IMG/VR virus record: IMGVR_UViG_3300017727_000006
Coordinates: 1-62,767 of that record
From: a virus
Strand: one strand, 5' to 3'
DNA: 62,767 nt
The notes under the pieces were generated by a model, which ran no database searches, was not told the origin of the DNA, and saw only the letters and a list, made by a program, of their open reading frames with translations. Made by a program: the position numbers and the translations under genes. How positions within the stretch are numbered: position 1 is the stretch's first letter; each line of letters begins with the position of its first letter. Below, in pieces: positions 1 to 10,032 of this stretch.

Positions 1-1
1 A

Positions 2-1822
2 CTACATATCTGGGACGGAAGTGCATGGGTAAGTGGTGGCTCAATTCAAGGACCTCAAGGTACTAAAGGCCAAAAAGGACAAACTGGTGGAACAGGTGGA
101 ACTGGAGCCAAAGGCCAAAAAGGTGAAGTTGGTGCAACAGGACCACAAGGTACTAAAGGCCAAAAGGGTGAAGTTGGTGGAACAGGTGGTACTGGAGCTA
201 CAGGACCTACAGGGCCAACTGGAGCTAAAGGTCAGAAAGGACAAACCGGTGGAACTGGTGGAACTGGTCCAACAGGGCCAACTGGACCTACAGGCCCAAC
301 TGGTGCTAAAGGCGAAGTTGGACAGAAAGGCCAAAAAGGACAAACCGGTGGAACTGGTGGTACAGGTTCCAAAGGGCAAAAAGGTGAAGTTGGTGGAACA
401 GGTGGAACTGGAGCCAAAGGCCAAAAAGGTGAAGTCGGTGCAACAGGACCTACTGGAGCCAAAGGTGCAACCTATACTAATCAAGCTATAGACTCTGACA
501 GTTTTACACACTATCTTGGTGGTATAAAAATATCAGCAGAAAATGCATCTCAAAACTATATAGCATTCTCTGGAACTACTGGCGACCAACCTGGTGCTTA
601 TAACCATTCATATATTGGTGAACATATTTACTCAGGCACTGAAAAGTCAGAATTAGTTTTAGCAAAATATAATGATGTTGAAGGTGCTTCTGGTTCGGAT
701 AGAATTAGAATGCTTGGTAATAATATTGTCTTTGATACATATAGTTCAGTCATTACTCCAGGCAATGGAGCAGCATTAGCAACAGCTGTGGGCACAGGAA
801 GTCCATCTACTAGGATGACAATTGACCAAAGTGGTAAGGTCACTATAGCACAAACATTAAGACTTGGTAGTACAGATGTTATTAACTCTTCAGGTCAATG
901 GATTGGTCCATCATCTGGATTAAAAGGTGAACCAGGCGGAACAGGCGGAACTGGAGCTAAAGGCCAAAAAGGTGAACCAGGCGGAACAGGTGGAACAGGA
1001 CCTACAGGCCAAAAAGGCCAAAAAGGACAAACTGGTGGAACCGGTGGAACAGGGCCAACTGGAGCTAAAGGACCTACAGGAGCTACTGGACCTACAGGAG
1101 CTAAAGGGCCAGCAGGTAGTAATGGTACAAATGGTAGTAACGGTGCCAAGGGTCAGAAAGGTCAAACAGGTGGAACAGGTGGTACTGGAGCTAAAGGCCA
1201 AAAAGGTGAACCAGGCGGAACAGGTGGAACTGGTCCAACTGGTGCAAAAGGACAAAAAGGTCAGACAGGTGGAACAGGTGGAACTGGACCAACAGGACCA
1301 ACTGGTGGTACTGGTGGAACTGGAGCCAAAGGTCAGAAAGGACAAAAAGGTGCCTCAGGTGGAACAGGTGGAAGTGGACCTACAGGACCTACAGGGCCTA
1401 CAGGACCAACTGGTGGATTCTCCACAAATTCAAACGCACAGGTTAATAGCTTAGGTGTTAATACAGGTGCAAGTGGAACGGCAGGTGAAATTAGAGCAAC
1501 AAACAATATCACAGCTTATTATTCTGATGAAAGATTAAAAACAAGATTCGGTGATATTCCTAATGCTCTAGAAAAACTTCATAAGTTAAGTGGTTTCTAT
1601 TATGAGGCTAATGAAGAAGCTCAAAGATTGGGATATGATAAGAAAAAAGAAATTGGTGTATCGGCTCAAGAAGTGCAATCAATATTGCCAGAAATCGTTG
1701 TACCAGCTCCAATCGATGATAAATATCTAACAGTACATTACGAAAAATTAGCAGCACTATTTATTGAAGCAATTAAAGAATTAGATAATAAGGTAAATAT
1801 GTTAATAAAGGAGAAAGAATAG
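2..1822 (+). CDS. Collagen-like tail fibre with S74 chaperone domain (5' partial)
   Basis: The reading frame is open from the first base of the window, so the N-terminus is missing. It begins in a short globular module ([11 protein letters not shown]), then runs in Gly-X-Y triplets (GQKGQKG, GPTGPTG) to about base 474, a non-collagen segment to about 920, a second Gly-X-Y block to about 1415, and a C-terminal domain. That domain contains SDERLK (bases 1523-1540), the Ser/Lys signature of the Peptidase_S74 intramolecular chaperone, which trimerises phage fibres and cleaves itself off. A coiled-coil-like tail follows. Lysine sits at the Y position of the triplets. The stop TAG abuts the ATG of a longer paralogue. 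I infer a receptor-binding or accessory virion fibre; which T4 fibre it replaces cannot be told from sequence alone. Confidence 0.85.
   Translation, partial: LHIWDGSAWVSGGSIQGPQGTKGQKGQTGGTGGTGAKGQKGEVGATGPQGTKGQKGEVGGTGGTGATGPTGPTGAKGQKGQTGGTGGTGPTGPTGPTGPTGAKGEVGQKGQKGQTGGTGGTGSKGQKGEVGGTGGTGAKGQKGEVGATGPTGAKGATYTNQAIDSDSFTHYLGGIKISAENASQNYIAFSGTTGDQPGAYNHSYIGEHIYSGTEKSELVLAKYNDVEGASGSDRIRMLGNNIVFDTYSSVITPGNGAALATAVGTGSPSTRMTIDQSGKVTIAQTLRLGSTDVINSSGQWIGPSSGLKGEPGGTGGTGAKGQKGEPGGTGGTGPTGQKGQKGQTGGTGGTGPTGAKGPTGATGPTGAKGPAGSNGTNGSNGAKGQKGQTGGTGGTGAKGQKGEPGGTGGTGPTGAKGQKGQTGGTGGTGPTGPTGGTGGTGAKGQKGQKGASGGTGGSGPTGPTGPTGPTGGFSTNSNAQVNSLGVNTGASGTAGEIRATNNITAYYSDERLKTRFGDIPNALEKLHKLSGFYYEANEEAQRLGYDKKKEIGVSAQEVQSILPEIVVPAPIDDKYLTVHYEKLAALFIEAIKELDNKVNMLIKEKE
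1304..1373 (+). repeat. 70-base exact repeat, copy 1
   Basis: This stretch of the first collagen gene is base-for-base identical to 5969-6038 in the second. Because synonymous positions are also conserved, it indicates recent recombination or gene conversion between the two fibre genes rather than only amino-acid constraint. Confidence 0.85.
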
Positions 1823-4800
1823 ATGTCAAAGTCCAAAGCTAGGTTTTTAGCGGAACTGCTAAATGCTAGTGGTAGAGTTAAGAAAGATAAGTCACAGCTA
1901 ACAGGCGGTGATTCTACTATTGATTTAGATTCTTTACCAACTATTACCAATGCTAAACTTGAAAATTCATCTGTTACAGTTGCTGGTAATTCAGTATCAT
2001 TAGGTGGTTCAACATCTATTGATACATCAGAAGTTGACGAACATACAAGTTACAAATATTTTACAGACGCTAGAGCTCAAGATGCAATTGATGGACAACC
2101 TCTTGATATTACTAACCTTGATATTGGTGGCACAGCTACAATTAATTCAAGTGGTGAATGGGTAGGACCTTCAACTGGATTAAAAGGCGAACCTGGTAGT
2201 AAAGGTCAAAAGGGAGAGGTAGGACAAACTGGTTCACAAGGTATTCAAGGTGTTAAAGGTACTACAGGTGATACAGGAGCAGATGGTCCTACAGGAAATA
2301 CTGGAGCTACAGGACCACAAGGAGCTACTGGACCTACAGGGCCAACAGGTCCAACTGGAGGCAAAGGCCAAAAAGGCGAAGTTGGTGCACAGGGTATTCA
2401 AGGTGTTCAAGGCAGTAAAGGCGAAAAAGGAGATTTAGGAGCAACAGGTCCTACTGGTAATACAGGAGATACTGGAGCTACTGGACCTACAGGGCCTCAA
2501 GGCGTAAAAGGCGATGTTGGACCAACAGGACAAAAAGGTGCAACTGGACAAAAAGGTGAAGTAGGACAAACAGGTCCAACAGGCCCGACAGGACCTACAG
2601 GAGCTAAAGGCGAGGTAGGAGCTACTGGACCAACAGGACCTACTGGTGCTAAAGGCGATGTAGGACCAACAGGACCTCAAGGTATTCAAGGTGATACAGG
2701 GCCTACAGGAAGTAAAGGTCAGAAAGGCGAGGTTGGTTCTAAAGGAGAAGTTGGTCAGAAAGGTACTACAGGTGATACAGGAGCTCAAGGCATTCAAGGC
2801 CAAAAAGGAGCCCAAGGTATTCAAGGTATTCAAGGTGTTACAGGAGACACTGGAGCAACTGGAGCTGCTGGTTCAAAAGGACAAAAAGGTGAAGTAGGGT
2901 CAACTGGACCACAAGGTATTCAAGGTAATACAGGACCTACTGGTGCTAAAGGCGATACTGGAGCACAGGGTATTCAAGGTGTTCAAGGTGATACTGGAGC
3001 TCAAGGTAGTAAAGGTCAGAAAGGTGAAGTTGGACAAAAAGGTACTACTGGTAATACTGGAGCTACCGGACCTACTGGAGCTAAAGGCGATATTGGTCCA
3101 ACTGGTCCACAAGGCGATAAAGGCCAAAAAGGTGAGATTGGTGAAAAAGGCCAAAAAGGACAAACTGGTTCACAAGGTATTCAAGGTGTTAAAGGTGTTA
3201 CAGGGCCTACAGGGCCTACAGGGCCAACTGGAGCTAAAGGCGAAATTGGTGTAACTGGTAATACTGGTGCTCAAGGTGATAAAGGAGAAGTTGGACAAAA
3301 AGGTGGAACAGGAGCTGCTGGACCTACAGGACCTACAGGTGCTAAAGGTGTTACTGGAGCAACAGGACCACAAGGTATTCAAGGTGATACTGGAGCTGAT
3401 GGTCCAACAGGCAGTAAAGGTCAAAAAGGTCAAACCGGTGGAACTGGTCCAACAGGTGGAACAGGACCAACAGGGCCAACTGGAGCCAAGGGTGATACAG
3501 GTTCACAAGGTATTCAAGGTGTTAAAGGTACTACAGGTGATACAGGTGCTACAGGAGCTACCGGCCCTACAGGACCTCAAGGCAGTAAAGGCCAAAAAGG
3601 TGAGATTGGTGTAACTGGTAATACTGGTTCAACAGGACCAACAGGACCTGGCGGTGCTAAAGGTGCTACAGGGCAAAAAGGACAGAAAGGCGAAGTAGGA
3701 GCTACTGGACCAACTGGAGCTAAAGGCCCACAAGGTATTCAAGGTATTCAAGGTATTCAAGGTAATACAGGTGCTACTGGTACTGGTATCACAATGGAAG
3801 GACAGGTTGCTAACACTAGCTCACTTCCATCTTCAGGTAATACAAAAGGTGATGCTTACATAGTACAAGCTGATGACTCATTGCATATATGGGATGGTTC
3901 ATCTTGGGTAAGTGGTGGCTCAATTCAAGGTCCAACTGGTGCTCAAGGTCCAACAGGTTCTCAAGGACCTACTGGAGCTAAAGGGCCAACAGGTCAAAAA
4001 GGTGCTACTGGCGGAACTGGTCCAACAGGTGGAACAGGACCTACAGGACCAACTGGAGCTAAAGGCCAAAAAGGCGAAGTTGGAGCTACAGGACCTACAG
4101 GAAGTAAAGGTCAGAAAGGTGAAGTTGGTGCCACAGGTGGAACTGGACCTACAGGGCAAAAAGGACAAAAAGGACAAACAGGTGGAACTGGACCTCAAGG
4201 TATTCAAGGTGGAACTGGACCAACTGGAGCTAAAGGACCAACAGGTGGAACTGGACCTACAGGTGGAACAGGACCTACAGGCCCAGGCGGAGCTAAAGGA
4301 CAGAAAGGTGAGGTTGGTGCTACCGGACCAGGTGGTGCAACAGGGCCAGGCGGTGCAACAGGACCGGGTGGTTCAAAAGGACAAAAAGGAGAAGTTGGTC
4401 AGAAAGGTGCGACAGGCCAGAAAGGGCAGAAAGGTCAAACCGGTAATACAGGGTCAACTGGACCAACAGGACCTACAGGAAGTAAAGGTCAAAAAGGTGA
4501 GCTAAACGATTCATTATATGCTGACTTTTATGATAATACAGGTGGACAAAATGCTACATCAGGTGTTGTATTAAATTTAGATACATCAAGACAAAATTCA
4601 AATACAGGTATATTTGGTTTAGCAAGTGATGTTGTTACTATTAATACATCCGATGACTTTGAATTTAGCTTCCAGGTTACAACAGGTATTAGCTCAGGGA
4701 GTGCAAGGTCAGTATCTAAAGCTTATTTACAAGAATATAACGGTAGTGCATGGTCAACAGTTGATGGTTCTACTTGTTACATGTATAACAGAATTAATGG

Positions 4801-6736
4801 TGCTGAAGACGCAACAGGTGCTGTTAACTTAATTCATAGTGTTACAAGTGGTTATGCTTATAGAATTTATGTAATTAGACATTCTGGCGGAGACGTTATT
4901 GAAACACGAGCTGATGGCTCAAGATTAACAATTAAAAATGTTAAAGGTGGTCAGGCAGGACCTCCAGGACCAAGTGGCGGCCCAGCAGGACCAGCTGGTG
5001 CAACTGGACCACAAGGTACAAAAGGTAGTACAGGTTCTAAAGGCCAAAAAGGTGAAGTTGGTGGAACAGGACCTACAGGGCCTACAGGGCCAACTGGTGC
5101 TAAAGGACCAACAGGAGCTACTGGACCAACAGGACCAACTGGAGCTAAAGGACCTACAGGAGCTACTGGACCACAAGGTACAAAAGGTAGTACAGGAGCA
5201 ACGGGTCCAGGTGGAGCAACAGGGCCAGGTGGAGCTACCGGACCTACTGGAGCGAAAGGGCCGACAGGACAAAAAGGACAAAAAGGACAAACAGGTGCAA
5301 CAGGACCAACAGGACCCACAGGACAAAAAGGTACTACTGGCGGAACTGGTCCAACAGGACCTCAAGGTGTAGTTGGACCTACAGGACCTGGCGGTGCTAA
5401 AGGGCAAAAAGGACAAACTGGTGGAACTGGTGGAACTGGTCCAACAGGGCCAACTGGACCTACAGGACAAAAAGGAGCAACAGGGTCAACAGGGCCAGGT
5501 GGAGCAACAGGACCAGGCGGAGCTACAGGACCTACTGGTGCTAAAGGACCAACAGGGTCAACAGGCCCAGCTGGAAGTAATGGTTCTAATGGAGCTAAAG
5601 GACAGAAAGGTGCTGCAGGTAGTAATGGTGGAACTGGACCAACAGGGCCAACTGGAGCTAAAGGTCCAACAGGTGGAACAGGACCAACTGGTCCAACAGG
5701 AGCTAAAGGACCGACTGGTTCAACGGGACCTGCTGGTAGTAATGGTTCTAATGGAGCTAAGGGACAAAAAGGTGCTACTGGCGGAACAGGTGGTACTGGA
5801 GCTACAGGACCTACAGGGCCAACTGGAGCTAAAGGTAATACAGGTGGAACTGGTCCAACAGGTGGAACAGGACCTACAGGACCTGGCGGTGCTAAAGGTC
5901 AGAAAGGACAGAGAGGTGCTACTGGACCGGGTGGTGGAACAGGACCTACGGGACCGACTGGTTCAACGGGTGGTACTGGTGGAACTGGAGCCAAAGGTCA
6001 GAAAGGACAAAAAGGTGCCTCAGGTGGAACAGGTGGAACTGGACCTACAGGACCTACCGGACCAACTGGAGCTAAAGGTTCAACCGGCGGAAGTGGACCT
6101 ACAGGGCCAACTGGTGGAACAGGTGGTACTGGTTCAAAAGGACAAAAAGGACAAAAAGGTGCTACGGGTGGAACCGGTGGAACAGGTGGAACTGGACCTA
6201 CAGGACCAACTGGAGCTAAAGGTCAAAAAGGTGCTAGTGGACCAACAGGACCAAGTGGCTCAATAACAAACACATCTTATCAAATGACAGCACTCGGTGT
6301 TGGAACTGGAGCTCCTGGTACAGGCCAAATTAGAGCAACCAGTAACATTACTGCTTACTATTCAGATGAAAGATTAAAAGATTTTGCTGGCACAATTGAT
6401 AATGCTTTACAGAAGGTAATGGAAATAAGTGGTTATTACTTTACCGAAAATCAGAAAGCAAAAGAACTTGGTTACGATAACGATAAATTACAGGTTGGTG
6501 TATCAGCTCAAGAAATACAAAGAGTACTACCTGAGGCTGTAACAGAAGCTCCAATCAGTGATGAATATCTAACTGTTTGGTACGAAAAGTTAGTACCATT
6601 ATTAATTGAAGCAATTAAAGAACTCAAATCAGAAATCGAAGAGCTTAAAAAGAATAGTCACCCATGTAAAGAGCTTCATGAATTTGATGCATATCCAGAG
6701 CTTATAAAAAGAATTGAAGAATTAGAGAAAAAATAA
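1823..6736 (+). CDS. Giant collagen-like tail fibre, S74 self-cleaving C-terminus
   Basis: The protein has 1637 residues. An AAGGAG Shine-Dalgarno lies at 1808-1813 inside the end of the upstream paralogue. Residues 1-120 are non-collagenous. Gly-X-Y blocks span about 122-655, 703-892 and 1044-1480. They are separated by a small insert ending in [11 protein letters not shown], nearly the same as in the upstream paralogue, and by a roughly 150-residue globular domain that looks like a C1q/TNF-type jelly roll (inference). SDERLK lies at residues 1514-1519 within an S74 chaperone domain, and the C-terminus is predicted coiled coil. Lysine occupies the Y position (GQK, GAK, GSK, GVK), while proline is almost always at X (GPT, GPQ), with one GPPG. 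The downstream hydroxylase and glycosyltransferase genes suggest that it is post-translationally modified. Confidence 0.88.
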   Translation: MSKSKARFLAELLNASGRVKKDKSQLTGGDSTIDLDSLPTITNAKLENSSVTVAGNSVSLGGSTSIDTSEVDEHTSYKYFTDARAQDAIDGQPLDITNLDIGGTATINSSGEWVGPSTGLKGEPGSKGQKGEVGQTGSQGIQGVKGTTGDTGADGPTGNTGATGPQGATGPTGPTGPTGGKGQKGEVGAQGIQGVQGSKGEKGDLGATGPTGNTGDTGATGPTGPQGVKGDVGPTGQKGATGQKGEVGQTGPTGPTGPTGAKGEVGATGPTGPTGAKGDVGPTGPQGIQGDTGPTGSKGQKGEVGSKGEVGQKGTTGDTGAQGIQGQKGAQGIQGIQGVTGDTGATGAAGSKGQKGEVGSTGPQGIQGNTGPTGAKGDTGAQGIQGVQGDTGAQGSKGQKGEVGQKGTTGNTGATGPTGAKGDIGPTGPQGDKGQKGEIGEKGQKGQTGSQGIQGVKGVTGPTGPTGPTGAKGEIGVTGNTGAQGDKGEVGQKGGTGAAGPTGPTGAKGVTGATGPQGIQGDTGADGPTGSKGQKGQTGGTGPTGGTGPTGPTGAKGDTGSQGIQGVKGTTGDTGATGATGPTGPQGSKGQKGEIGVTGNTGSTGPTGPGGAKGATGQKGQKGEVGATGPTGAKGPQGIQGIQGIQGNTGATGTGITMEGQVANTSSLPSSGNTKGDAYIVQADDSLHIWDGSSWVSGGSIQGPTGAQGPTGSQGPTGAKGPTGQKGATGGTGPTGGTGPTGPTGAKGQKGEVGATGPTGSKGQKGEVGATGGTGPTGQKGQKGQTGGTGPQGIQGGTGPTGAKGPTGGTGPTGGTGPTGPGGAKGQKGEVGATGPGGATGPGGATGPGGSKGQKGEVGQKGATGQKGQKGQTGNTGSTGPTGPTGSKGQKGELNDSLYADFYDNTGGQNATSGVVLNLDTSRQNSNTGIFGLASDVVTINTSDDFEFSFQVTTGISSGSARSVSKAYLQEYNGSAWSTVDGSTCYMYNRINGAEDATGAVNLIHSVTSGYAYRIYVIRHSGGDVIETRADGSRLTIKNVKGGQAGPPGPSGGPAGPAGATGPQGTKGSTGSKGQKGEVGGTGPTGPTGPTGAKGPTGATGPTGPTGAKGPTGATGPQGTKGSTGATGPGGATGPGGATGPTGAKGPTGQKGQKGQTGATGPTGPTGQKGTTGGTGPTGPQGVVGPTGPGGAKGQKGQTGGTGGTGPTGPTGPTGQKGATGSTGPGGATGPGGATGPTGAKGPTGSTGPAGSNGSNGAKGQKGAAGSNGGTGPTGPTGAKGPTGGTGPTGPTGAKGPTGSTGPAGSNGSNGAKGQKGATGGTGGTGATGPTGPTGAKGNTGGTGPTGGTGPTGPGGAKGQKGQRGATGPGGGTGPTGPTGSTGGTGGTGAKGQKGQKGASGGTGGTGPTGPTGPTGAKGSTGGSGPTGPTGGTGGTGSKGQKGQKGATGGTGGTGGTGPTGPTGAKGQKGASGPTGPSGSITNTSYQMTALGVGTGAPGTGQIRATSNITAYYSDERLKDFAGTIDNALQKVMEISGYYFTENQKAKELGYDNDKLQVGVSAQEIQRVLPEAVTEAPISDEYLTVWYEKLVPLLIEAIKELKSEIEELKKNSHPCKELHEFDAYPELIKRIEELEKK
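5969..6038 (+). repeat. 70-base exact repeat, copy 2
   Basis: Second copy of the 70-base identity with 1304-1373. A separate 26-base identity links 26-51 with 3905-3930, at the junction of the WDGS module and the collagen block in both genes. Confidence 0.85.
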
Positions 6737-6739
6737 CTG

Positions 6740-6747
6740 TATAAATA
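6740..6747 (+). promoter_or_regulatory. Late promoter TATAAATA, 5 bases before an ATG
   Basis: This is an exact match to the T4 gp55-dependent late -10 element. It ends five bases before the ATG at 6753, so a start site at the usual distance would fall at or next to the start codon. No Shine-Dalgarno is visible. Confidence 0.7.
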
Positions 6748-6752
6748 ATATT

Positions 6753-7340
6753 ATGAATGTAAGTGTACCGGCTTGGTTGTACCAAGACCAATATTTTTCA
6801 AAGCAATTTTGTGATGATTTAGTGAACTATTGCGACAATCATTTAGAATTAAAATCAGCTAGTGTTGGCCACGACCCTAATGTCGAGCTTGATACTACTG
6901 GAGTTAGAAGTTCTATTACTGGTTGGTTGCAAGATAGAAACGATTATGAAAAATCTGTAAAACAAGAAGTATATAATCTATTTCATAGTTGGAATCAAAG
7001 TTTTAATTTCGAATTAACTAATATTTACGATATGCAATATACTGTCTATCCTGCTGAGGATAAAGGATATTATAATTGGCATGTTGACTCTTGGTATGGA
7101 AGTAATGGTAGTAATGAAGATAGAAAATTAAGCTTAAGCATTCAACTATCAGACCCATCTGATTATCAAGGTGGAGAATTTGAAACTGAAGATTCATTTA
7201 CAGCTATACCATCTAATGAAATAAGAAATAGGGGAACCGCTATAATGTTCCCATCATACATAAGACATAGAGTTTTACCAGTCACAAAAGGCGTAAGGAA
7301 ATCTCTAGTTGTTTGGATTGAAGGACCTAATTGGAAATGA
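6753..7340 (+). CDS. 2-oxoglutarate/Fe(II) oxygenase, PKHD/prolyl-hydroxylase type
   Basis: The 195-residue protein has a double-stranded beta-helix dioxygenase pattern: H110-x-D112 (WHVD) and H172 for iron, and R182 in the GVRKSLVVW strand for 2-oxoglutarate. This is the prolyl-4-hydroxylase/PKHD arrangement. Such enzymes couple decarboxylation of 2-oxoglutarate to hydroxylation of a protein side chain. It sits directly after two collagen-like fibre genes and overlaps by four bases a collagen-modifying-type enzyme, so the fibres are the obvious candidate substrate. Caution: vertebrate collagen P4H hydroxylates proline at Y, whereas proline here is nearly always at X, so X-position hydroxylation or another target is possible. 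Transcription probably starts at the adjacent late promoter. Confidence 0.82.
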   Translation: MNVSVPAWLYQDQYFSKQFCDDLVNYCDNHLELKSASVGHDPNVELDTTGVRSSITGWLQDRNDYEKSVKQEVYNLFHSWNQSFNFELTNIYDMQYTVYPAEDKGYYNWHVDSWYGSNGSNEDRKLSLSIQLSDPSDYQGGEFETEDSFTAIPSNEIRNRGTAIMFPSYIRHRVLPVTKGVRKSLVVWIEGPNWK

Positions 7341-9220
7341 AAAAACTAGTAATAAATTTAAAAAGACGAACTGACCGAAAAGAATTATTTGAAAAAAATA
7401 ATTTAAAAGACTATACGTATATTGATGGTGTTGATGGCGAAGAAATGGATATGCAAACTTTAGTCAGACATGGGTGGAATATCGATACAACATGGAGAGA
7501 CCCATATAAAGATAGAAAAATGCAGAAAGGTGAAGTTGGTTGTACATTAAGTCATTACGCAGCTTGGAAAGCTATAGCAGAAGGTGATGAACCAGTTATT
7601 GTTATGGAAGACGATTGTTGGATTAGAAATCCAGAAAGATATAATGAAGAAGAAGTAGAAACTTTATTAGACAGTTATGACATTGTATATCTACAGCATA
7701 ATGAAAATGAACCAGGGTTAGAAAAAGTAATTGATGATAACTTAGTAGTACCTTATTATCCATATAACCTTACAGCTTATGCAATGTATCCTGAGACTGC
7801 AAGTATAATTATAGAAAAGTTTGGTAGAACTTTAATACCTTCAGATGAGCATATTCCAAAATTAATTATGAATGGTACATTGTCATCAGTAGGTTATACA
7901 GACAGCACAGAAAATCCACAGCCTTGTTGGCAACATTTTAGAAGTCAAGTAGCTTCTGATATTGAAGTCGGACATGAGAATGCTTTCCACGACTTTACAA
8001 ATATACACTTTACTACAATTGGTACTGATAGACATAAACTCGTAGACTTAAATGATTCTGCTATTCATAATGGAATATACTTAAAAAATCTAGGTAATAA
8101 CTTTGATTGGTTTAGTCCTATGACTCATCGCGATGGTGGTAAAAAAGTTTATTTACAAAAAGAATTTATTAATCAACTAGCTCCAACAGATTTAGTTTTC
8201 TTTACTGATGGATATGATTCTCTAATATGTGATGATAAAGAAACTATAGTAAATAGATTTTTAGAAATGAAAGCTGATGTAATCTTTTCAGGCGAAAATA
8301 GTTGTTGGCCAAATGCAGAATGGGCTGATAGATTTGATGAGACAAAACCTTTTCCATATTTAAATAGCGGTGGCTTTATTGGAAGAGCTGGTGTACTACA
8401 AGATATTATATCACATTATGATGAAAATGTACACGATGATGACCAAGCTTTTTACCAAGAACAATTCTTTAAAAACGAATGGGATATTATAATTGATAAT
8501 ACAGGTTATTTATTTCAAACAGCTGATAAAGATATAACTACTCTTGATAATCAATTATATAATCCAAATACTAATAGTTGCCCATTAGTTTATCATGCAA
8601 ATGGCGATAATGATTTTAATTATTCAACATTGCAAGATGTAAAAGCTAAACTATTACCTTCAACTTTTCCACAGTTATATTTACCCACAGGTAACGAATT
8701 TCAGATTTTAGATAAAGATATGTTATTAGTTAAATTTATGAACCAATCTCAATGTGAAAGATTAATTGAAATGGGTGATAAATTAAATACTTGGGAGCCA
8801 ATGCCGGGTGATAAATTTCCAGCTCAAGAAATTAGAATGAAAGAATTAGGACTATTTGAAGAATTAGAATCACATTGGAAAAAACATTTATATCCTATCA
8901 TTGAAAGATATTGGCATCCTATGGAAATGTATGGGTTAAGAGATGCTTTTATTATGAAGTATTCTGTAGATACACAAAAAGATTTACCATTGCATACTGA
9001 TGCAAGTTTAGTTACTGGTTCAGTTAAATTAAATGAAGATTATGAAGGAGCCGATTTAATATTTCCTAGACAAGGTATTTCTAATAAAGAAATTCCACCA
9101 GGTTGGTGTATATTATTCCCTGGGGCCGTTACTCATGGTCATGAATGTACTGAATTATTAAAAGGAACTAAATATTCTCTTACAATGTGGTCTAGCAGAT
9201 ATACTGGTGATAAGTATTAG
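7337..9220 (+). CDS. Fusion of GT25, PLOD-type glycosyltransferase and lysyl-hydroxylase-like dioxygenase
   Basis: The ATG at 7337 overlaps the upstream TGA (ATGA), giving 627 residues; an upstream in-frame TTG at 7331 is less likely. Residues 1-200 look like glycosyltransferase family 25 (procollagen/LPS galactosyltransferases): NLKRRTDR 8-14 region, GEVGCTLSH 65-73, EDD 91-93. Residues about 220-440 resemble the GT domain of animal PLOD/lysyl hydroxylases: FTDGYDS 289-295, SGENSCWP 318-325, NSGGFIG 343-349, DDDQAFY 367-373. Residues about 455-627 resemble the PLOD dioxygenase: H553-x-D555 and H602. K612 stands where, from memory of LH3, the 2-oxoglutarate-binding Arg lies. The predicted role is hydroxylation of Lys in X-Lys-Gly and sugar addition on the neighbouring Gly-X-Lys fibres. 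Domain identity is fairly sure; substrate is inferred. Confidence 0.8.
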   Translation: MKKLVINLKRRTDRKELFEKNNLKDYTYIDGVDGEEMDMQTLVRHGWNIDTTWRDPYKDRKMQKGEVGCTLSHYAAWKAIAEGDEPVIVMEDDCWIRNPERYNEEEVETLLDSYDIVYLQHNENEPGLEKVIDDNLVVPYYPYNLTAYAMYPETASIIIEKFGRTLIPSDEHIPKLIMNGTLSSVGYTDSTENPQPCWQHFRSQVASDIEVGHENAFHDFTNIHFTTIGTDRHKLVDLNDSAIHNGIYLKNLGNNFDWFSPMTHRDGGKKVYLQKEFINQLAPTDLVFFTDGYDSLICDDKETIVNRFLEMKADVIFSGENSCWPNAEWADRFDETKPFPYLNSGGFIGRAGVLQDIISHYDENVHDDDQAFYQEQFFKNEWDIIIDNTGYLFQTADKDITTLDNQLYNPNTNSCPLVYHANGDNDFNYSTLQDVKAKLLPSTFPQLYLPTGNEFQILDKDMLLVKFMNQSQCERLIEMGDKLNTWEPMPGDKFPAQEIRMKELGLFEELESHWKKHLYPIIERYWHPMEMYGLRDAFIMKYSVDTQKDLPLHTDASLVTGSVKLNEDYEGADLIFPRQGISNKEIPPGWCILFPGAVTHGHECTELLKGTKYSLTMWSSRYTGDKY

Positions 9221-9236
9221 ATAGTATCTAAAATCT

Positions 9237-9244
9237 TATAAATA
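9237..9244 (+). promoter_or_regulatory. Late promoter TATAAATA upstream of gene 13 (first of a tandem pair)
   Basis: Exact T4 late consensus preceded by CT, in the gap before the neck genes; a second copy begins 12 bases downstream at 9249-9256. Confidence 0.75.
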
Positions 9245-9248
9245 GTTC

Positions 9249-9256
9249 TATAAATA
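9249..9256 (+). promoter_or_regulatory. Late promoter TATAAATA upstream of gene 13 (second of a tandem pair)
   Basis: Second exact late element, 24 bases before the gene 13 start. Tandem promoters fit strong late expression of the 13-14-15-16-17 operon. Confidence 0.75.
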
Positions 9257-9279
9257 AACTATTATTATCGAGGTATTAA

Positions 9280-10029
9280 ATGGCAAAACCAAACAGCAGA
9301 ACTACATTAATTGATTACTGCCTTAGAAATCTAGGTGCACCAGTAATTGAAATTAATGTTGATGAAGACCAAATCGATGATAGAGTAGACGAAGCTCTAC
9401 AATTCTATCAGCACTACCATGCTGATGCTATTGAAAAGGTATTTTTAAAACACCAAGTAACACAAACAGATATTGATAATGGCTATATTGCTATTAATGA
9501 TTTAGTTACTGATGTATTAAGAGTGTTACCAATCCGAGATACATATTCAGCTAATAATTTATTTGATATTAAATATCAGATGCATTTAAACGATATGTTT
9601 AGTTTAGGTTATATGGGTTCACTATTAGAATACTCAATGGCCCAGCAATATCTTTCAACACTAGATTTAGTTATTGATAATGACAATAAATTTATTTCTT
9701 TTGACAGACATAGAAATAGATTAAGAATTGATATGGCTTGGAGCGAAGAAGTTTCAGTAAATGATTATTTAGTAGTTGAATGTTATCGTATCATCGACCC
9801 AGACACATTTACAGATGTTTATAACGATTATTATTTAAAGAAATATCTAACTTCATTGTTAAAGAAACAATGGGGAACAAACCTTCTCAAATTTGAAGGA
9901 ATGGTAATGCCAGGCGGAGTTACATTTAACGGAAGACAGTTATTTGACGATGCAATAGCAGAATTAGAAAAATTAGAAGAAGAAGTTAGATTGAATTGGG
10001 AACAACCAATCGACTTCTATACAGGATAA
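9280..10029 (+). CDS. 13: Neck protein gp13
   Basis: The 249-residue protein opens with the pattern typical of marine T4-like gp13 (LIDYCLRNLGAPVIEINVDE followed by the D-R-x-D-E-A-L helix). In T4, gp13 and gp14 form the neck that seals the packaged head and receives the tail. An AGG-rich leader precedes the ATG, and gene 14 follows after three bases in one late operon. I see nothing unusual in length or composition. Confidence 0.88.
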   Translation: MAKPNSRTTLIDYCLRNLGAPVIEINVDEDQIDDRVDEALQFYQHYHADAIEKVFLKHQVTQTDIDNGYIAINDLVTDVLRVLPIRDTYSANNLFDIKYQMHLNDMFSLGYMGSLLEYSMAQQYLSTLDLVIDNDNKFISFDRHRNRLRIDMAWSEEVSVNDYLVVECYRIIDPDTFTDVYNDYYLKKYLTSLLKKQWGTNLLKFEGMVMPGGVTFNGRQLFDDAIAELEKLEEEVRLNWEQPIDFYTG

Positions 10030-10032
10030 AAT

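Noticed and set aside
33-1454. Long open frames overlapping the collagen genes in other frames and on the minus strand
   Set aside because: Their products are low-complexity images of the 9-base Gly-X-Y coding repeat (Lys/Glu/Val/Gln- or Ser/Cys/Phe-rich) with no ribosome-binding sites; the Gly-X-Y frame is the meaningful one.
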